Source: Arthrobacter sp. UKPF54-2
GTDB lineage: Bacteria > Actinomycetota > Actinomycetes > Actinomycetales > Micrococcaceae
Assembly: GCF_007858535.1 (NCBI RefSeq)
Contig: NZ_CP040174.1
Span: 1,674,001 to 1,738,000 of the forward strand
Reading direction: 5' to 3'
DNA: 64,000 nucleotides
Part shown: positions 1 through 9,232 of the stretch, in pieces
Position numbering within the stretch: the stretch's first letter is position 1
Layout of the letters: each line of letters begins with the position of its first letter
The notes under the pieces: model-generated
Database searches by the model: none
What the model was told of the DNA's origin: nothing
The model's input: the letters and a program-made list of their open reading frames with translations, nothing else
Position numbers and translations under genes: made by a program

Positions 1-783
1 CTGCTCGCTCCGGCACCAGGCCGGATCGGCAGCCTGCAGGGACGGACCAACGGTGGGCGAGCCGTAGACGACCGGCGGAGGGGTTGGCGATGGCGCGGGG
101 GCCGGCCGGGCCTGCGCCAGGCTGGCGGCGCGGGTGGCCGACCCGGACAGCGGCGCGGCGGCCACCAGCAGCATGGCGACGACGGCGGTGGCCGCCACGG
201 GGGCGCCCGCAGGGAGCCGGCGCGGTACGGCGTCGGGAACAGTGCCTTGCCCGTGCGGTGCGCGGCGGGCCACCCGAACCCAGGCGACGGCCGGGACCCA
301 GCCCCAGACAATGCCCCAGTAGCCGGCGGACAGCAGGGCGGTGCCTGCGGCGTCGAACAGCATCGCGGCACGTGGCGGCGGCCATTGCGCCAGGATGCTC
401 CCGGCGGACCAGAGCGCGCTGGTCAGGAACGACGCGAGCACCACACACAGCCACACGCTCATCAGATCGGCCCGAGAACCGGGCTGAGCACCGGGCCGGT
501 CCGCCGTCGCGCGGGGAACGGCAAAACGCAGCAGGAGCAACAGCACGCCCAGCAGCGTCAGGACCGAGAGCACGGGAATAGCCAGCGGCCACGGCATCAC
601 GGCGCGCCAGGCGGTCGCAACCACTGTTTCAGGAACCAACAGGCGCACCAGGGAGGCGGGCAGAACACTGAACCAGCTCAGCGCGGCGAAAAGTGCTCCG
701 CTGAGAAGCCACCCGATTCCCGCCGCGGCTGCCGCCGCTGTTGTTGCTGCGCTGCCTGACATTCCTCCGCTGCGTATCCCCAT
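1..783 (-). CDS. Partial multi-spanning membrane protein, 3' end beyond window
   Basis: An open frame runs on the minus strand from an ATG at 783 to the left edge without a stop (261 codons visible). The product has about five hydrophobic segments: around residues 15-45, 65-90, 110-130, 142-170 and 195-210. A Pro/Ala-rich stretch then begins an extracytoplasmic part. A second ATG 7 codons in, directly preceded by GGAGGA, could be the start, though the spacing is too short for a standard ribosome site. I recognise no family. The pattern of TM helices with a Pro-rich linker suggests a cell-surface or sensor-type membrane protein, but no function can be assigned. Confidence 0.7.
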   Translation of the reverse strand, partial: MGIRSGGMSGSAATTAAAAAAGIGWLLSGALFAALSWFSVLPASLVRLLVPETVVATAWRAVMPWPLAIPVLSVLTLLGVLLLLLRFAVPRATADRPGAQPGSRADLMSVWLCVVLASFLTSALWSAGSILAQWPPPRAAMLFDAAGTALLSAGYWGIVWGWVPAVAWVRVARRAPHGQGTVPDAVPRRLPAGAPVAATAVVAMLLVAAAPLSGSATRAASLAQARPAPAPSPTPPPVVYGSPTVGPSLQAADPAWCRSEQ

Positions 784-874
784 GCCCGCCAGCCTAGTTC
801 AGCCCGCGGACCTCGCCCGACGGCGGGCGGCGGCGCAGTGGCGCGGCCGCCCGGCACGGGTCCGGTGCCGCGGC

Positions 875-2146
875 TCAGGAGTGGCCGGTGTGGCTCCCGC
901 TGCCGTTGCCATTTCCATTCCCGTTGCCGTTGCCGGGGCTGCCCGGGTCGAGCACGCGGTACCGGACGAGCATGCCGGCGGTGATGTGGTCGTTGACGTG
1001 GCAGTGGAAGAGCCAGGTGCCCGGGTCGTCCGGGACCATGTCGGCGGTGACCATGGTGGCCGGGAGCAAACTCACGACGTCGGTGCGCATTCCCAGCGCG
1101 GTGACCGTGTTGCCGTGCCAGTGCGGGGTGTGCAAGTCCACTTCGGTGCCCATGCCCATCAGGTACCAGCGCACCCGTTCGCCCTTTTTCATGGTCAGGG
1201 CGTCCAATGGCAGGTTCCCGTACACGTAGCCGTTGACGCTGTGCATGAGGTTGCTCTCGATGAATTCCTCGTCTCCGGGGTTGACCGACCCGGGGTTCCC
1301 GGCGAAGCGCTGGATGTTGCGCTGCAGGTACGGGCTGGCGTTCTCATTGCTGACCTTGAACTGGACGAAGAATTCCCGGTCAACATCGTCCGGTGTGCCG
1401 TCGGCGCGGGCGGACCCGGCCTTGGTGATGACCATCGGACCCACCAGCCCGGCGTAGTCGTCGCCCACCTCGTCGGTGTGCGAGTGGTACATCCACATGA
1501 CCGAGCTGCCGTCCATCGGCCCGGGGCCGGCCCGCTCCGGGACCTGGTAGCTGTAGGTATAGACGCTCCCGGGCGGTACGGCGTCGTCGCCCTTCTGCGC
1601 GGGGCCGGTGCCGTCGTTGTAGGGGGCGCCCTCGTTGGCCTTGTCGTAGAACACGCCGTGCACGTGGACGGCGGCGGGACGGTCCAGGTTGTTCTTGAAC
1701 ACCACCTTGATGGTGTCCCCGACGACGGCGCGGATGACCGGGCCCAGCATGCCGAGGTGCTCGTCCGCGGCGCTGCGCGGCTTCAGCGTCCGGAAGGAGG
1801 AATCGGTGTACTCCCGGTAGAGGGATTTGATGTACGTGCTGCCGATGCGGTCGGGGCCCTGGCGGGTGAAGACCGCGGCCGTCTCGTCGAACGGCTCACC
1901 CGTGAGCTGGTTTGATCCGGTGGGTGCGTAGTTCCAGTCCGTCTCGTCCGCGCCGATGTAGTAGGTCCGCACCTGCGGGACGTATTTGCCCTTGGCCGCA
2001 AAGGTGTCCGACGCCGAGCCGATCAGGCCCGGAAGGAACGACAGCGCCGCAATCAGCGCCACCACCAGGGTCAGCAGGACCACCCGCGGCAAGGTCAGCA
2101 GGCTCCTGGCCTGCCGGGGTGCTGGTGCCGGAAAATTGCCGTCCAT
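875..2146 (-). CDS. Multicopper oxidase, membrane-anchored or secreted
   Basis: The 423-residue product oxidises a substrate (metal ion or phenol) with reduction of O2 to water if it acts like its family. All four copper-ligand motifs are visible: HVHG near residue 161, HSH near 221, HTPHWHG near 339 and HCHVNDHITAGM near 381, which holds the type 1 Cys and the axial Met. A hydrophobic segment at about 18-45 is a signal peptide or N-terminal anchor, so the enzyme acts outside the cytoplasm. The sequence around HVHG resembles ceruloplasmin/hephaestin-type oxidases. The C-terminus is a short Gly-Asn repeat ending SGSHTGHS. The start at 2146 is chosen because AGAAGG lies just upstream; the frame stays open further but that part is Arg-rich read-through. 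The substrate is not predictable. Confidence 0.88.
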   Translation of the reverse strand: MDGNFPAPAPRQARSLLTLPRVVLLTLVVALIAALSFLPGLIGSASDTFAAKGKYVPQVRTYYIGADETDWNYAPTGSNQLTGEPFDETAAVFTRQGPDRIGSTYIKSLYREYTDSSFRTLKPRSAADEHLGMLGPVIRAVVGDTIKVVFKNNLDRPAAVHVHGVFYDKANEGAPYNDGTGPAQKGDDAVPPGSVYTYSYQVPERAGPGPMDGSSVMWMYHSHTDEVGDDYAGLVGPMVITKAGSARADGTPDDVDREFFVQFKVSNENASPYLQRNIQRFAGNPGSVNPGDEEFIESNLMHSVNGYVYGNLPLDALTMKKGERVRWYLMGMGTEVDLHTPHWHGNTVTALGMRTDVVSLLPATMVTADMVPDDPGTWLFHCHVNDHITAGMLVRYRVLDPGSPGNGNGNGNGNGSGSHTGHS

Positions 2147-2277
2147 GGTGCGCCTTCTTTCGGTACGGGTGGGGCTCCAGTGACTTGCCGTCACACCCAG
2201 CCTAGAAAGGGCACGTTGGAATTTCCTTGGGCTCCGCGCGGGGCCTGCCGCTGCCCGGCCGCGGACCCGGCCGGCCC

Positions 2278-3735
2278 CTAGAAGCGGATGATTTCGGTCA
2301 GGTAGCCGTAGTACTTCGGCCCCGCCGGGCGCAGGGGGTCCCCGCCGAACCCGAAATCGTGGTGCCGCTTGTTGTACGACTCGGCGAGGTCGAGGAACTG
2401 CTCGCTGATGTCGGCGCCCGACCCGCGGCAGGCCTTTTCCTTGATGCACTGGGCCACCGCGCCGGCCACGGCGGGACTGGCGAAGCTGGTGCCGTGGTTG
2501 ACGCTGTAGCCGCCGGGGGCCGTGGACAGGATGCAGACGCCCGGCGCCGCGACGGTGTGCCGCTGGTCCTTGATGTTGACCGCGTAGTTCGAGAAGAACG
2601 CCGGCTGGTCGTCCCGCTGGCCGAGCGCGCTCCAGTCGTCACGGCCGCAGATGCTGGGGGCGAGCCCGTCCGGATGCCCGTCGAAATCCGCCATGGCCGT
2701 TGCCGTGACGACCTCCTGGTACGCCGCGGGAATTGTGCCGGCGATGTCGGAGGCGGCGTTTCCGGCCGCGACCGTGTACGCCACCCCGGACCGGACCGAG
2801 CGGCAGATCGCGTAGTGGATGGGATCCGTTCCCTTGCCGCAGTTGGGCGTGTTGGAACCGGGGCCGGCGATGCTGATGTTGGCGACGTCGATGTCGTTGT
2901 TCCGGTCCTTGTCCCGGCGGGTCGAAGTCACCCAGTCAATGGCGCAGATCAGGCTCGCCTCGGTGATGGCTCCTTGATCGGACACCACCCGGACGGACCA
3001 GAGCGGGGTTCCCGGCGCCGTGCCGATGATGCCGGCGCCGTCGTTGCGGGCCCCGATGACCCCGGCCACCGCCGTCCCGTGGCCCATCACGTCAACGGGA
3101 GTCACCTTGACCGGTTCGCCGCTGGTGCAGTCTACCCCGCCGCGCACGTTGAGGTCCGGGTGGCTGCCGTCAATGCCGCTGTCGATGACCGCCACGTTGA
3201 CGCCGGAACTGCCGTCGTCCTTGGAGGCCCGCTTATTGGCACCCTCCCGGGCATCGTCCAGGCTGCCGCCGATCCGCAGCCACCAGAACGGTGCCACCTC
3301 GGTGTTCGGCGCCTTGGGCTCCAGCGGCTTGTCGAAGTGCCGGCCGAGGGTGACGAAGTCGACGCTCGGGTCGGCGGCGAGGCTGCCGGCCTGGGCCGCC
3401 GTCAGGGCGACGGAGTACCCGCTCACCGCGTCCCGGTACACCTTGGACGCCGTGAAGCCGAACTTCCCCTGGTGGGCGGCGGCCACGGCCCCCGGGTCGC
3501 CGGCGGTGTCCTTAAGCACCACAATGTAGCTCTGGGCCGAGGAGGCGGCGGCGGGTGCGGCGGCCGCGATCCCGCCTCCAGCGGCCAGCGCGAGGGCGGC
3601 CGCGCCGGCCAGGACGCGCCGCGGGCGTGCGCCGTCGGGCGGGGGAGCGGCCGCGCCGGGCCGGGAGCGGTGCCAGCCCGTGGCCACGGATGTCTTCTGC
3701 ATGCGCGGGAAGATTTTGCGGACAGTGGTGAACAT
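2278..3735 (-). CDS. Secreted subtilisin-like serine protease (S8)
   Basis: A 485-residue preproprotein. Basic N-terminus and hydrophobic segment near 40-62 (APAAASSA) form a signal peptide. An inhibitor-I9-like propeptide (YIVVLKD) follows, then the S8 catalytic domain with Asp near 185 (VAVIDSGIDG), His near 219 (GHGTAVAG), the oxyanion Asn near 326 (AAGN) and Ser near 417 (GTSFASPAVAG). Several Cys residues could form disulfides outside the cell. The ATG at 3735 is preferred over a TTG 12 bases upstream because GGAGG lies 5 bases before it. It is expected to be an extracellular peptidase activated by propeptide removal. The gene lies 131 bp upstream of the multicopper oxidase on the same strand, so co-transcription is possible but not evident. 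Confidence 0.92.
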   Translation of the reverse strand: MFTTVRKIFPRMQKTSVATGWHRSRPGAAAPPPDGARPRRVLAGAAALALAAGGGIAAAAPAAASSAQSYIVVLKDTAGDPGAVAAAHQGKFGFTASKVYRDAVSGYSVALTAAQAGSLAADPSVDFVTLGRHFDKPLEPKAPNTEVAPFWWLRIGGSLDDAREGANKRASKDDGSSGVNVAVIDSGIDGSHPDLNVRGGVDCTSGEPVKVTPVDVMGHGTAVAGVIGARNDGAGIIGTAPGTPLWSVRVVSDQGAITEASLICAIDWVTSTRRDKDRNNDIDVANISIAGPGSNTPNCGKGTDPIHYAICRSVRSGVAYTVAAGNAASDIAGTIPAAYQEVVTATAMADFDGHPDGLAPSICGRDDWSALGQRDDQPAFFSNYAVNIKDQRHTVAAPGVCILSTAPGGYSVNHGTSFASPAVAGAVAQCIKEKACRGSGADISEQFLDLAESYNKRHHDFGFGGDPLRPAGPKYYGYLTEIIRF

Positions 3736-3854
3736 CGTGGCCTCCAATAAGCGTTGTCGCTTTCGAGTGCCCCCCGTCCATCATGGTAGGCCTGCGGCGC
3801 GGAAAAATCAGGGGGTAAATGGTAGCCGCGGCCTGGTGACGGACCGGCGGGCGG

Positions 3855-4826
3855 TTACGCCAGCGGCATTTCCAGGCAGCCGCCGGCCTCATCCCAGCTG
3901 CTCGCGGCGCCCAGGTCCGCGCACAGCCGCTGCATCCGCCCGGAGATACTCCGGGCACTGTGCCCTGCCAGCCTGGCCTGAAAGCCTGCGATGACCGTGG
4001 GAACCATGAGGAGCCGCCGCGGCGTCCCGCCGTCGGTCTCCAGCAGGAAAACAAAGGACCGGTCGTTGCGTTCCTCCGGGTCCACGGCATAGTCATCGAC
4101 GAAGTCCCCCGCGCCGTAGATCACCGGCCGGCCCCGGTAGACCTCGACCCCGCGGACAATGTGCGGCGAGTGCCCGAAGACGACGCCGGCGCCCGCCTCG
4201 ACCAGCCGCCGCGCCAGGGCCCGGTGCGCGGCCGGGGGCTCGGAACCCCAGTTCCCGCCCCAGTGTGCCGAGACGATGAGGAGCTGGACCCGGGAGGCGG
4301 TCCGCCGGACCAGTTCCAGGAGTTCCTCAACCCGCTCCCCGGCGGCCTCCGCCGGAACGTAGTGGACGCCTGGGGAGCCGGGCGCTTCCTCCCAGTCCGG
4401 CTGGTTGTCCGTGAAGGCCACGAATCCGACGGCGTCGGCCCCCACCCGGCGCACCGCCGGCCGCCGGGCCGTGTCCCGGTCCGGGCCGGCCCCGGCATGA
4501 AGGATCCCGTGCCGCTCCAGCACCGGCAGCATCTCCCGCAGCGCGTCCGGCCCGTAGTCGAGGACGTGGTTGTTGGCCAGGGAGACGACGTCGATCTGCG
4601 CCGCGACGAGGCTGCGCACGTTTTTGGCATCGGAGCGGAAGGTGAAGACCTTGCCCGGCTCGGGAGCGCCGCCGTCGGCGAGCACACACTCGAGGTTGGC
4701 GATTCGCAGGTCCGCCTGCCGGAGGACGGGCAGGGTGTCACCCCAGGGATACGCCGGGCCGGCGGTCTTCAGCCGCTCGTTCACCAGCCGGCCGAGCATA
4801 ACGTCGCCGACGAACGCGATCTGCAT
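3855..4826 (-). CDS. CapA/PgsA-type metallophosphoesterase
   Basis: A 323-residue protein of the CapA family (poly-gamma-glutamate synthesis type, calcineurin-like fold). It begins directly with the metal-binding motif FVGDVMLGR. Other family motifs are NLECVLADGG, SLANNHVLDYG, VSAHWGGNWG and GHSPHIVRGVEVYRG. No signal peptide is seen, unlike the membrane CapA of Bacillus capsule operons, and no capB/capC lies nearby. A role in polyglutamate synthesis is therefore not supported; a cytoplasmic phosphoesterase is as likely. The next gene downstream is the subtilisin protease. Confidence 0.85.
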   Translation of the reverse strand: MQIAFVGDVMLGRLVNERLKTAGPAYPWGDTLPVLRQADLRIANLECVLADGGAPEPGKVFTFRSDAKNVRSLVAAQIDVVSLANNHVLDYGPDALREMLPVLERHGILHAGAGPDRDTARRPAVRRVGADAVGFVAFTDNQPDWEEAPGSPGVHYVPAEAAGERVEELLELVRRTASRVQLLIVSAHWGGNWGSEPPAAHRALARRLVEAGAGVVFGHSPHIVRGVEVYRGRPVIYGAGDFVDDYAVDPEERNDRSFVFLLETDGGTPRRLLMVPTVIAGFQARLAGHSARSISGRMQRLCADLGAASSWDEAGGCLEMPLA

Positions 4827-4889
4827 GGCACCAGCATGGACCGCGCCGCCGCGCCGGGAAAGGGGACATGGCCGTCCCCTCAGCCGCCC

Positions 4890-6407
4890 TTAGCCGGGCG
4901 GCCTGCCGCCCAGGTTCCGGTACTTCTCGAGCCGGCGCGGCAAGAGGTTGCGGATGCCATCGGCTGCGACTAAGGAGAGTTCGTATTCGATGGCGGCGCC
5001 CATCCGCCGGCAGAAGGCCCGGGCCTCGGCGGCGGCGTCGGGGCGTTCGTCGACGATGTGGTCGATCAGGCCGTTGGCGTGCAGGGACGCCACGTTGACG
5101 CCCTGGGCCGCCGACATGGCCGGCGCGAACTCGGTGCTGCGGTGCACGATGGCGCTGGCACCCTCCGGCGGGAGCGGCGAGAGCCAGGCGTGCTGGGCGG
5201 CTATGGTCCGGTCGGCCGGAAGCAAGGCCAGGGCCCCGCCGCCGGCGCCCTGGCCCAGCAGGACCGACACAGACGGGGACTGCAGGCCGATCAGGTCATG
5301 CAGGGACCGCGCGATTTCACCTGCCAGTCCGCCCTCCTCGGCCTCCTGTGACAGTGCGGCCCCGCCGGTATCGATCACGGTCAGCAGCGGCAGTCCCAGT
5401 TCCTCGGCCAGCCGCATGCCGCGCCGTGCCTCGCGGAGCGAGGCCGGGCCCATGGCGGTTTGCCGGGCGGGCCGCGGCCGGGTGTGGCCGAGCACCACAC
5501 AGGATTTCCCGCCGAACCGGGCCAGCGCCAAAAGCAGCCCGGGGTCCTTCTCGCCCTGGCCCGTTCCGTTGAGCGGCAGGACGTCCCCGGCCCCGTGCGC
5601 AAGGAGCTGGCGGAGGTCCGGCCGCCGGGGATTGCGCGAGATCTCGATCGAGTCCCACGCCCCGGCGTCCGACGGCGCCACAGCCAGGGTCGGCGGCGGC
5701 GCCACCACGGCCGGGGCGCCGCCGGTGAGGATGTTCAGCGCCCGGTTGACGACGTCGGACAGCTGCTCCGGAGGCACCACCGCGTCCACGAGCCCCTTGT
5801 CGAAGAGGTTCTCCGCCACCTGGACGTTCTCCGGAAACGGCGTGCCGTGCAGCGCCTCGTAGACCCGCGGGCCGAGAAAGCCCAGGAGCGCGCCCGGCTC
5901 GGCGACGGTGATGTGCCCAAGGGAGCCCCACGATGCCATCACACCGCCCGTGGTGGGGTGCCGCAGGTACACAAGGTAGGGCAGTCCGGCCAGCCGGTGT
6001 GCCCGGACGGCGGCGGAGATCTTGACCATCGACAGGAACGCCAGAGTTCCCTCCTGCATCCGGGTGCCGCCCGAGGCGGGTCCGGCCAGCAGCGGCAGGC
6101 CCTCCGCGGTGGCACGTTCGACGGCGAGCACGATCCGTTGCGCCGCGGCGGCCCCGATCGACCCGGCGAGGAAACGGAACTCGCTGACGATCACGGCCAC
6201 CCGGCGCCCGCGGATCAGCCCCTCCCCGGTCAGCACGGACTCGTCCACGCCGGACCTGCTGCGGGCGGCGTCGAGCTCCGACCGGTAGGCGGGATCCGGG
6301 TCGGGGTCCGTGACCGGCCTGTCCCAGCTCCGGTAGGAGCCCGGGTCCAGCACCGTGGCGATCAGTTCGGTGGCATCAAGGTGCCGGACTTTTTGGTCCG
6401 TGGGCAT
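4890..6407 (-). CDS. Fused beta/alpha carboxyltransferase (acetyl-CoA carboxylase type)
   Basis: A 505-residue protein that joins an AccD-like half (SGGTRMQEGTLAFLSMVK, HPTTGGVMASWGSLG, FLGPRVYEAL) to an AccA-like half (LLTVIDTGGAALSQEAEEGG, QGAGGGALALLPADR, LSPLPPEGASAI). These domains transfer CO2 between carboxybiotin and an acyl-CoA, or in malonate decarboxylase (MdcD/MdcE) act without biotin. The N-terminal zinc finger of AccD is absent, and no biotin carboxylase or biotin carrier gene is in the window. The ATG lies 1 base after the stop of the CoA-transferase gene, so the two are translationally linked. Context suggests malonyl-CoA turnover rather than bulk fatty-acid synthesis, but this is inference. 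Confidence 0.85.
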   Translation of the reverse strand: MPTDQKVRHLDATELIATVLDPGSYRSWDRPVTDPDPDPAYRSELDAARSRSGVDESVLTGEGLIRGRRVAVIVSEFRFLAGSIGAAAAQRIVLAVERATAEGLPLLAGPASGGTRMQEGTLAFLSMVKISAAVRAHRLAGLPYLVYLRHPTTGGVMASWGSLGHITVAEPGALLGFLGPRVYEALHGTPFPENVQVAENLFDKGLVDAVVPPEQLSDVVNRALNILTGGAPAVVAPPPTLAVAPSDAGAWDSIEISRNPRRPDLRQLLAHGAGDVLPLNGTGQGEKDPGLLLALARFGGKSCVVLGHTRPRPARQTAMGPASLREARRGMRLAEELGLPLLTVIDTGGAALSQEAEEGGLAGEIARSLHDLIGLQSPSVSVLLGQGAGGGALALLPADRTIAAQHAWLSPLPPEGASAIVHRSTEFAPAMSAAQGVNVASLHANGLIDHIVDERPDAAAEARAFCRRMGAAIEYELSLVAADGIRNLLPRRLEKYRNLGGRPPG

Positions 6408-6408
6408 A

Positions 6409-7647
6409 TCAGCGACCCGCCCTGCCCGCGGTGCCCGCCACCCGTTCGTGGGTGGCGCTCTCCAGCCAGCGGCGGATCTGCTCCCCGTCCTGGTCCAGTA
6501 GGGGCGGCGCGCTGTGCGAGGTCAGCGTGGTCTCCGCGGCGTCGCCCGGGCTGAAGAACCGCAGCGGGGGACCGGGCAGGCTGATCGTCCCGAGGATCCG
6601 GTGCTCGACGTCGACCACCAGGCCCTGCGAGTGGACCTGTTCCCACGCGTAGACCTCGTCCAGGGTCCGGACCTTGCCCGCAGGGATGCCCGCCTCGTTG
6701 AGCTTGGCCAGCAGGGGCCCGGCCTCGTACCCGGCGAAGGCGTCCTCCACGGCCTCGATGACCTTTTCCCGGTTCCGCACCCGGTCCGCGTTGGTGGCGA
6801 ACTCCGGCACGGTGCCGTCAATGCCAAATGCGGCGGCGAAGGCGCTCCACAGCTTCTCGCTGCCGACGCTGATCTGCACGCTTCCCTGCCGGCAGTGGAA
6901 CAGCCCGTAAGGGGCGATGGACGGGTGGTGGTTGCCCTGGGCCTGCGGCACTTCGCCGGCCACGGTCTGCCGCGTGCCCTGGAACGCATGCACCCCGATC
7001 AGGGCGGAGAGCAGCGAGGTCCGGACAATCTGGCCCTTGCCGGTCCGTTCGCGCTGCAGCAGGGCGGCGAGGGTGCCGAACGCCCCGTACATCCCGGAGA
7101 GCAGGTCCGCGATCGGGACCCCCACCCGCTGCGGGTCGTGCGGGCCGGAACCGGTGAGGGACATCAGGCCGGCCTCGCCCTGCAGGATCTGGTCATAGCC
7201 GCTGCGCGAGGCCTCCGGACCGTCGTGCCCGAACCCGGTGATGGACAGGATCACGAGGGTCGGATTCAGCGCATGCATGTCCGCCGTCGAGAAACCGAGG
7301 CGGTCCAGCACCCCGGGGCGGAAGTTCTCCACCACAACGTCGGCCCGCTCAAGGAGTTCCCGTAGGACCTGCCGTCCGTCGTCGCCCTTGAGGTCCAGGG
7401 CGATCGACTCCTTGTTTCGGTTGCAGGACAGGAAGTACGTGGCCTGCGGATCGTCCTCGGGCCCCACGAACGGCGGTCCCCAGCCGCGGGTGTCATCCCC
7501 GCCTCCGGGGTTTTCGACCTTGATCACCCGGGCGCCGAGGTCCGCCAGCATCATGCCGGCGTGCGGTCCGGCCAGGGCGCGGCTGAGGTCCACCACGAGG
7601 TAGCCGGTGAGCGGGCCCTCGGTCGGGTGGTCGGAATCGTTGCTCAT
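6409..7647 (-). CDS. CaiB/BaiF class III CoA-transferase
   Basis: A 412-residue formyl-CoA-transferase-like enzyme that moves CoA between a carboxylic acid and an acyl-CoA. Family features are VVDLSRALAGPHAGMMLADLGARVIKVE at the N-terminus, NRNKESIALDLK, VVENFRPGVLDRLG, and the later Gly-rich GYDQILQGEAGLMSLTG. The expected catalytic Asp in this family lies in that GYDQ region. It is the middle gene of a transporter, CoA-transferase, carboxyltransferase string on one strand, 63 bp downstream of the carrier. The likely job is activation of the acid imported by the MatC-like carrier. Its substrate could be malonate, succinate or another dicarboxylate. Confidence 0.9.
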   Translation of the reverse strand: MSNDSDHPTEGPLTGYLVVDLSRALAGPHAGMMLADLGARVIKVENPGGGDDTRGWGPPFVGPEDDPQATYFLSCNRNKESIALDLKGDDGRQVLRELLERADVVVENFRPGVLDRLGFSTADMHALNPTLVILSITGFGHDGPEASRSGYDQILQGEAGLMSLTGSGPHDPQRVGVPIADLLSGMYGAFGTLAALLQRERTGKGQIVRTSLLSALIGVHAFQGTRQTVAGEVPQAQGNHHPSIAPYGLFHCRQGSVQISVGSEKLWSAFAAAFGIDGTVPEFATNADRVRNREKVIEAVEDAFAGYEAGPLLAKLNEAGIPAGKVRTLDEVYAWEQVHSQGLVVDVEHRILGTISLPGPPLRFFSPGDAAETTLTSHSAPPLLDQDGEQIRRWLESATHERVAGTAGRAGR

Positions 7648-7710
7648 GATTGATCCTTTGTTTGCAGTTCCTGCGGAGTGTCGGGGGCGGCGGCTGCCGG
7701 GCGTGGGCGG

Positions 7711-9102
7711 CTACATCCAGCCGGGGACCACCATCACCAGCCAGGCGACGGCCGGCCCGGCAGCGACGACGATGCCGCTGTAGGCGAGGATCTGCTTGTA
7801 GAACTTGTCCTTGTCCACGCCCTCCGGGGCGTTGGCGAGGACAAGGGCGCCGTTGGTGGAGAAGGGCGAGACGTCCACGATCGTGGAGGAAACGGCGAGG
7901 GCGGCGATGACGCCCACGGCGCCGATTTCGCCACTGGCCAGGAACGGAACCGCCAGCGGGATGAGGGCGGCGAGGATGGCGGTGGAGGAAGCGAAGGCGG
8001 AGACAATGCCGCCGATGTAGCAGATCAGCAGGGCCGCCAGCAGGGGCATCCCGAGCTGGGCGACGCCGCTGGAAACGAACTTGATGGTGCCGGCCTCCTC
8101 CAGGACCCCGACGAAGGTCAACATGCCGCAAATGAGCAGGACCGTGGACCAGCTGATCTTGTTCACGGCCCCCTTCTGCGCCTCGGGGGAGACAAGGGCC
8201 AGAATGATCGCGACGGTGATGGAGACGAATCCGACGTCGACCTTGAACCCGAGCGAGATGACGGCCAGTGCAATCAGGCCCAGGACGGTGACCAGCTGCG
8301 GTACTGTCGCCCGGGCGCCCCCGGAGGTGGCGGCGCCGTCGGCGGTGGAAGATTCCGCGGAGCTGCCCTTGGCAGACACGCTGGCGGGGGAGATGTCCGA
8401 ACCGGACCCCTGCAGGGTGACGCCGGCCGCCCGGGCGCCGACGCTGACCTTCATGCGCTTCTCGGCCGCCTGTTCGATGAACTGGCCGGTCCTGGAGGAG
8501 AGCAGTTTGTTGCCGCCGAGGACGATGAACAGCACAAGCGCCACGACCAGGTTGAAGAAGAAGCTGGCCAGGAAGATGGCCATCGGGCTGGCGGCGAGTT
8601 CCGTCTTGGCGATGATGCCGTTGACGGTGACGCCGTAGACCGCGATCGGGGAGAAACCGCCCGCCTGCGCCCCGTGGATCACCATCATGCCCATCATGAG
8701 CGGGTTGATCTTGTGCTTCGCGGCAAAACTCAATGCGATCGGCGCGATGATGGCGACGGCGGCCGGGGACAGGGCGCCGACGGCGGTGATGAGCGCGGTA
8801 ATCGCGAACATGACCCACGGAATGAGGGCGACTTTGCTGCCCACCATCCGCACGGCGCCCCGGACCAGAAGGTCGATGGTGCCGTTGTTCTGCGCGATCG
8901 CGAAGAGGTATGTCACCCCGACGATCGTCAGGAACAGGCCACCGGGGAAGTTGGACAGGATCTCGGTGGTGGACATTCCGAGGAAGACCGAGCCAAGCAG
9001 GAATGCACCGACAAACGCCAGGGCACCCATGTTGAGGGGCAGCACCGTGGCCAGCAGGAACATCACCGCCAAAATGATGATGGAAAGCACGGGAGCGGAC
9101 AT
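7711..9102 (-). CDS. MatC-like dicarboxylate carrier
   Basis: A 463-residue integral membrane protein with about 12 hydrophobic segments and a hydrophilic central loop near 215-255 rich in Ser and Ala. The N-terminal half (LSIIILAVMFLLATVLPLN, PGGLFLTIVGVTYLFAIAQ, HGAQAGGFSPIAVYG) matches the MatC/malonate-carrier type within the SLC13/ArsB superfamily. It should import a C3-C4 dicarboxylate using a cation gradient. The start at 9102 has GGAGGA 8 bases upstream. It is the first gene of the minus-strand operon and divergent from a GntR/FCD regulator, the usual arrangement of matC and matR in rhizobia. Confidence 0.82.
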   Translation of the reverse strand: MSAPVLSIIILAVMFLLATVLPLNMGALAFVGAFLLGSVFLGMSTTEILSNFPGGLFLTIVGVTYLFAIAQNNGTIDLLVRGAVRMVGSKVALIPWVMFAITALITAVGALSPAAVAIIAPIALSFAAKHKINPLMMGMMVIHGAQAGGFSPIAVYGVTVNGIIAKTELAASPMAIFLASFFFNLVVALVLFIVLGGNKLLSSRTGQFIEQAAEKRMKVSVGARAAGVTLQGSGSDISPASVSAKGSSAESSTADGAATSGGARATVPQLVTVLGLIALAVISLGFKVDVGFVSITVAIILALVSPEAQKGAVNKISWSTVLLICGMLTFVGVLEEAGTIKFVSSGVAQLGMPLLAALLICYIGGIVSAFASSTAILAALIPLAVPFLASGEIGAVGVIAALAVSSTIVDVSPFSTNGALVLANAPEGVDKDKFYKQILAYSGIVVAAGPAVAWLVMVVPGWM

Positions 9103-9232
9103 CTTTGTTCCTCCGGGGTAAGTGTGACGGGGATTACAGGACTACTGGCCTAGCCTCTTAGACAGTAGATGAGTTTGTCAATACTCCTCCGGGGTAAGAT
9201 GACGTCAGCGCTACGTCGAAGAGGAAACGAAA
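9103..9232. promoter_or_regulatory. Divergent promoter region of carrier operon and GntR regulator
   Basis: On the minus strand a consensus TTGACA (9180 to 9175) faces the carrier operon; the best -10 is weak (TAAGAG, 15 bases on). Overlapping it is an imperfect dyad, TTAGACA (9158-9164) with TGTCAAT (9176-9182). A separate dyad CTACTG/CAGTAG lies at 9142-9147 and 9163-9168. Both are candidate operators for the divergent FCD regulator. A 13-base direct repeat CCTCCGGGGTAAG occurs at 9110-9122 (covering the carrier's ribosome site on the other strand) and 9186-9198. No binding is demonstrated. Confidence 0.4.

Noticed and set aside
782..1915. 377-codon plus-strand open frame
   Set aside because: It lies opposite the multicopper oxidase, whose copper motifs are intact. 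The plus-strand product is a Val/Gly/His-rich shadow typical of high-GC DNA.
2227..3750. 507-codon plus-strand open frame
   Set aside because: It is antisense to the subtilisin gene, with no ribosome site and no recognisable domain.
7678..9153. 491-codon plus-strand open frame
   Set aside because: It is antisense to the carrier gene; the product is Asp/Gly/Glu-rich without a fold.
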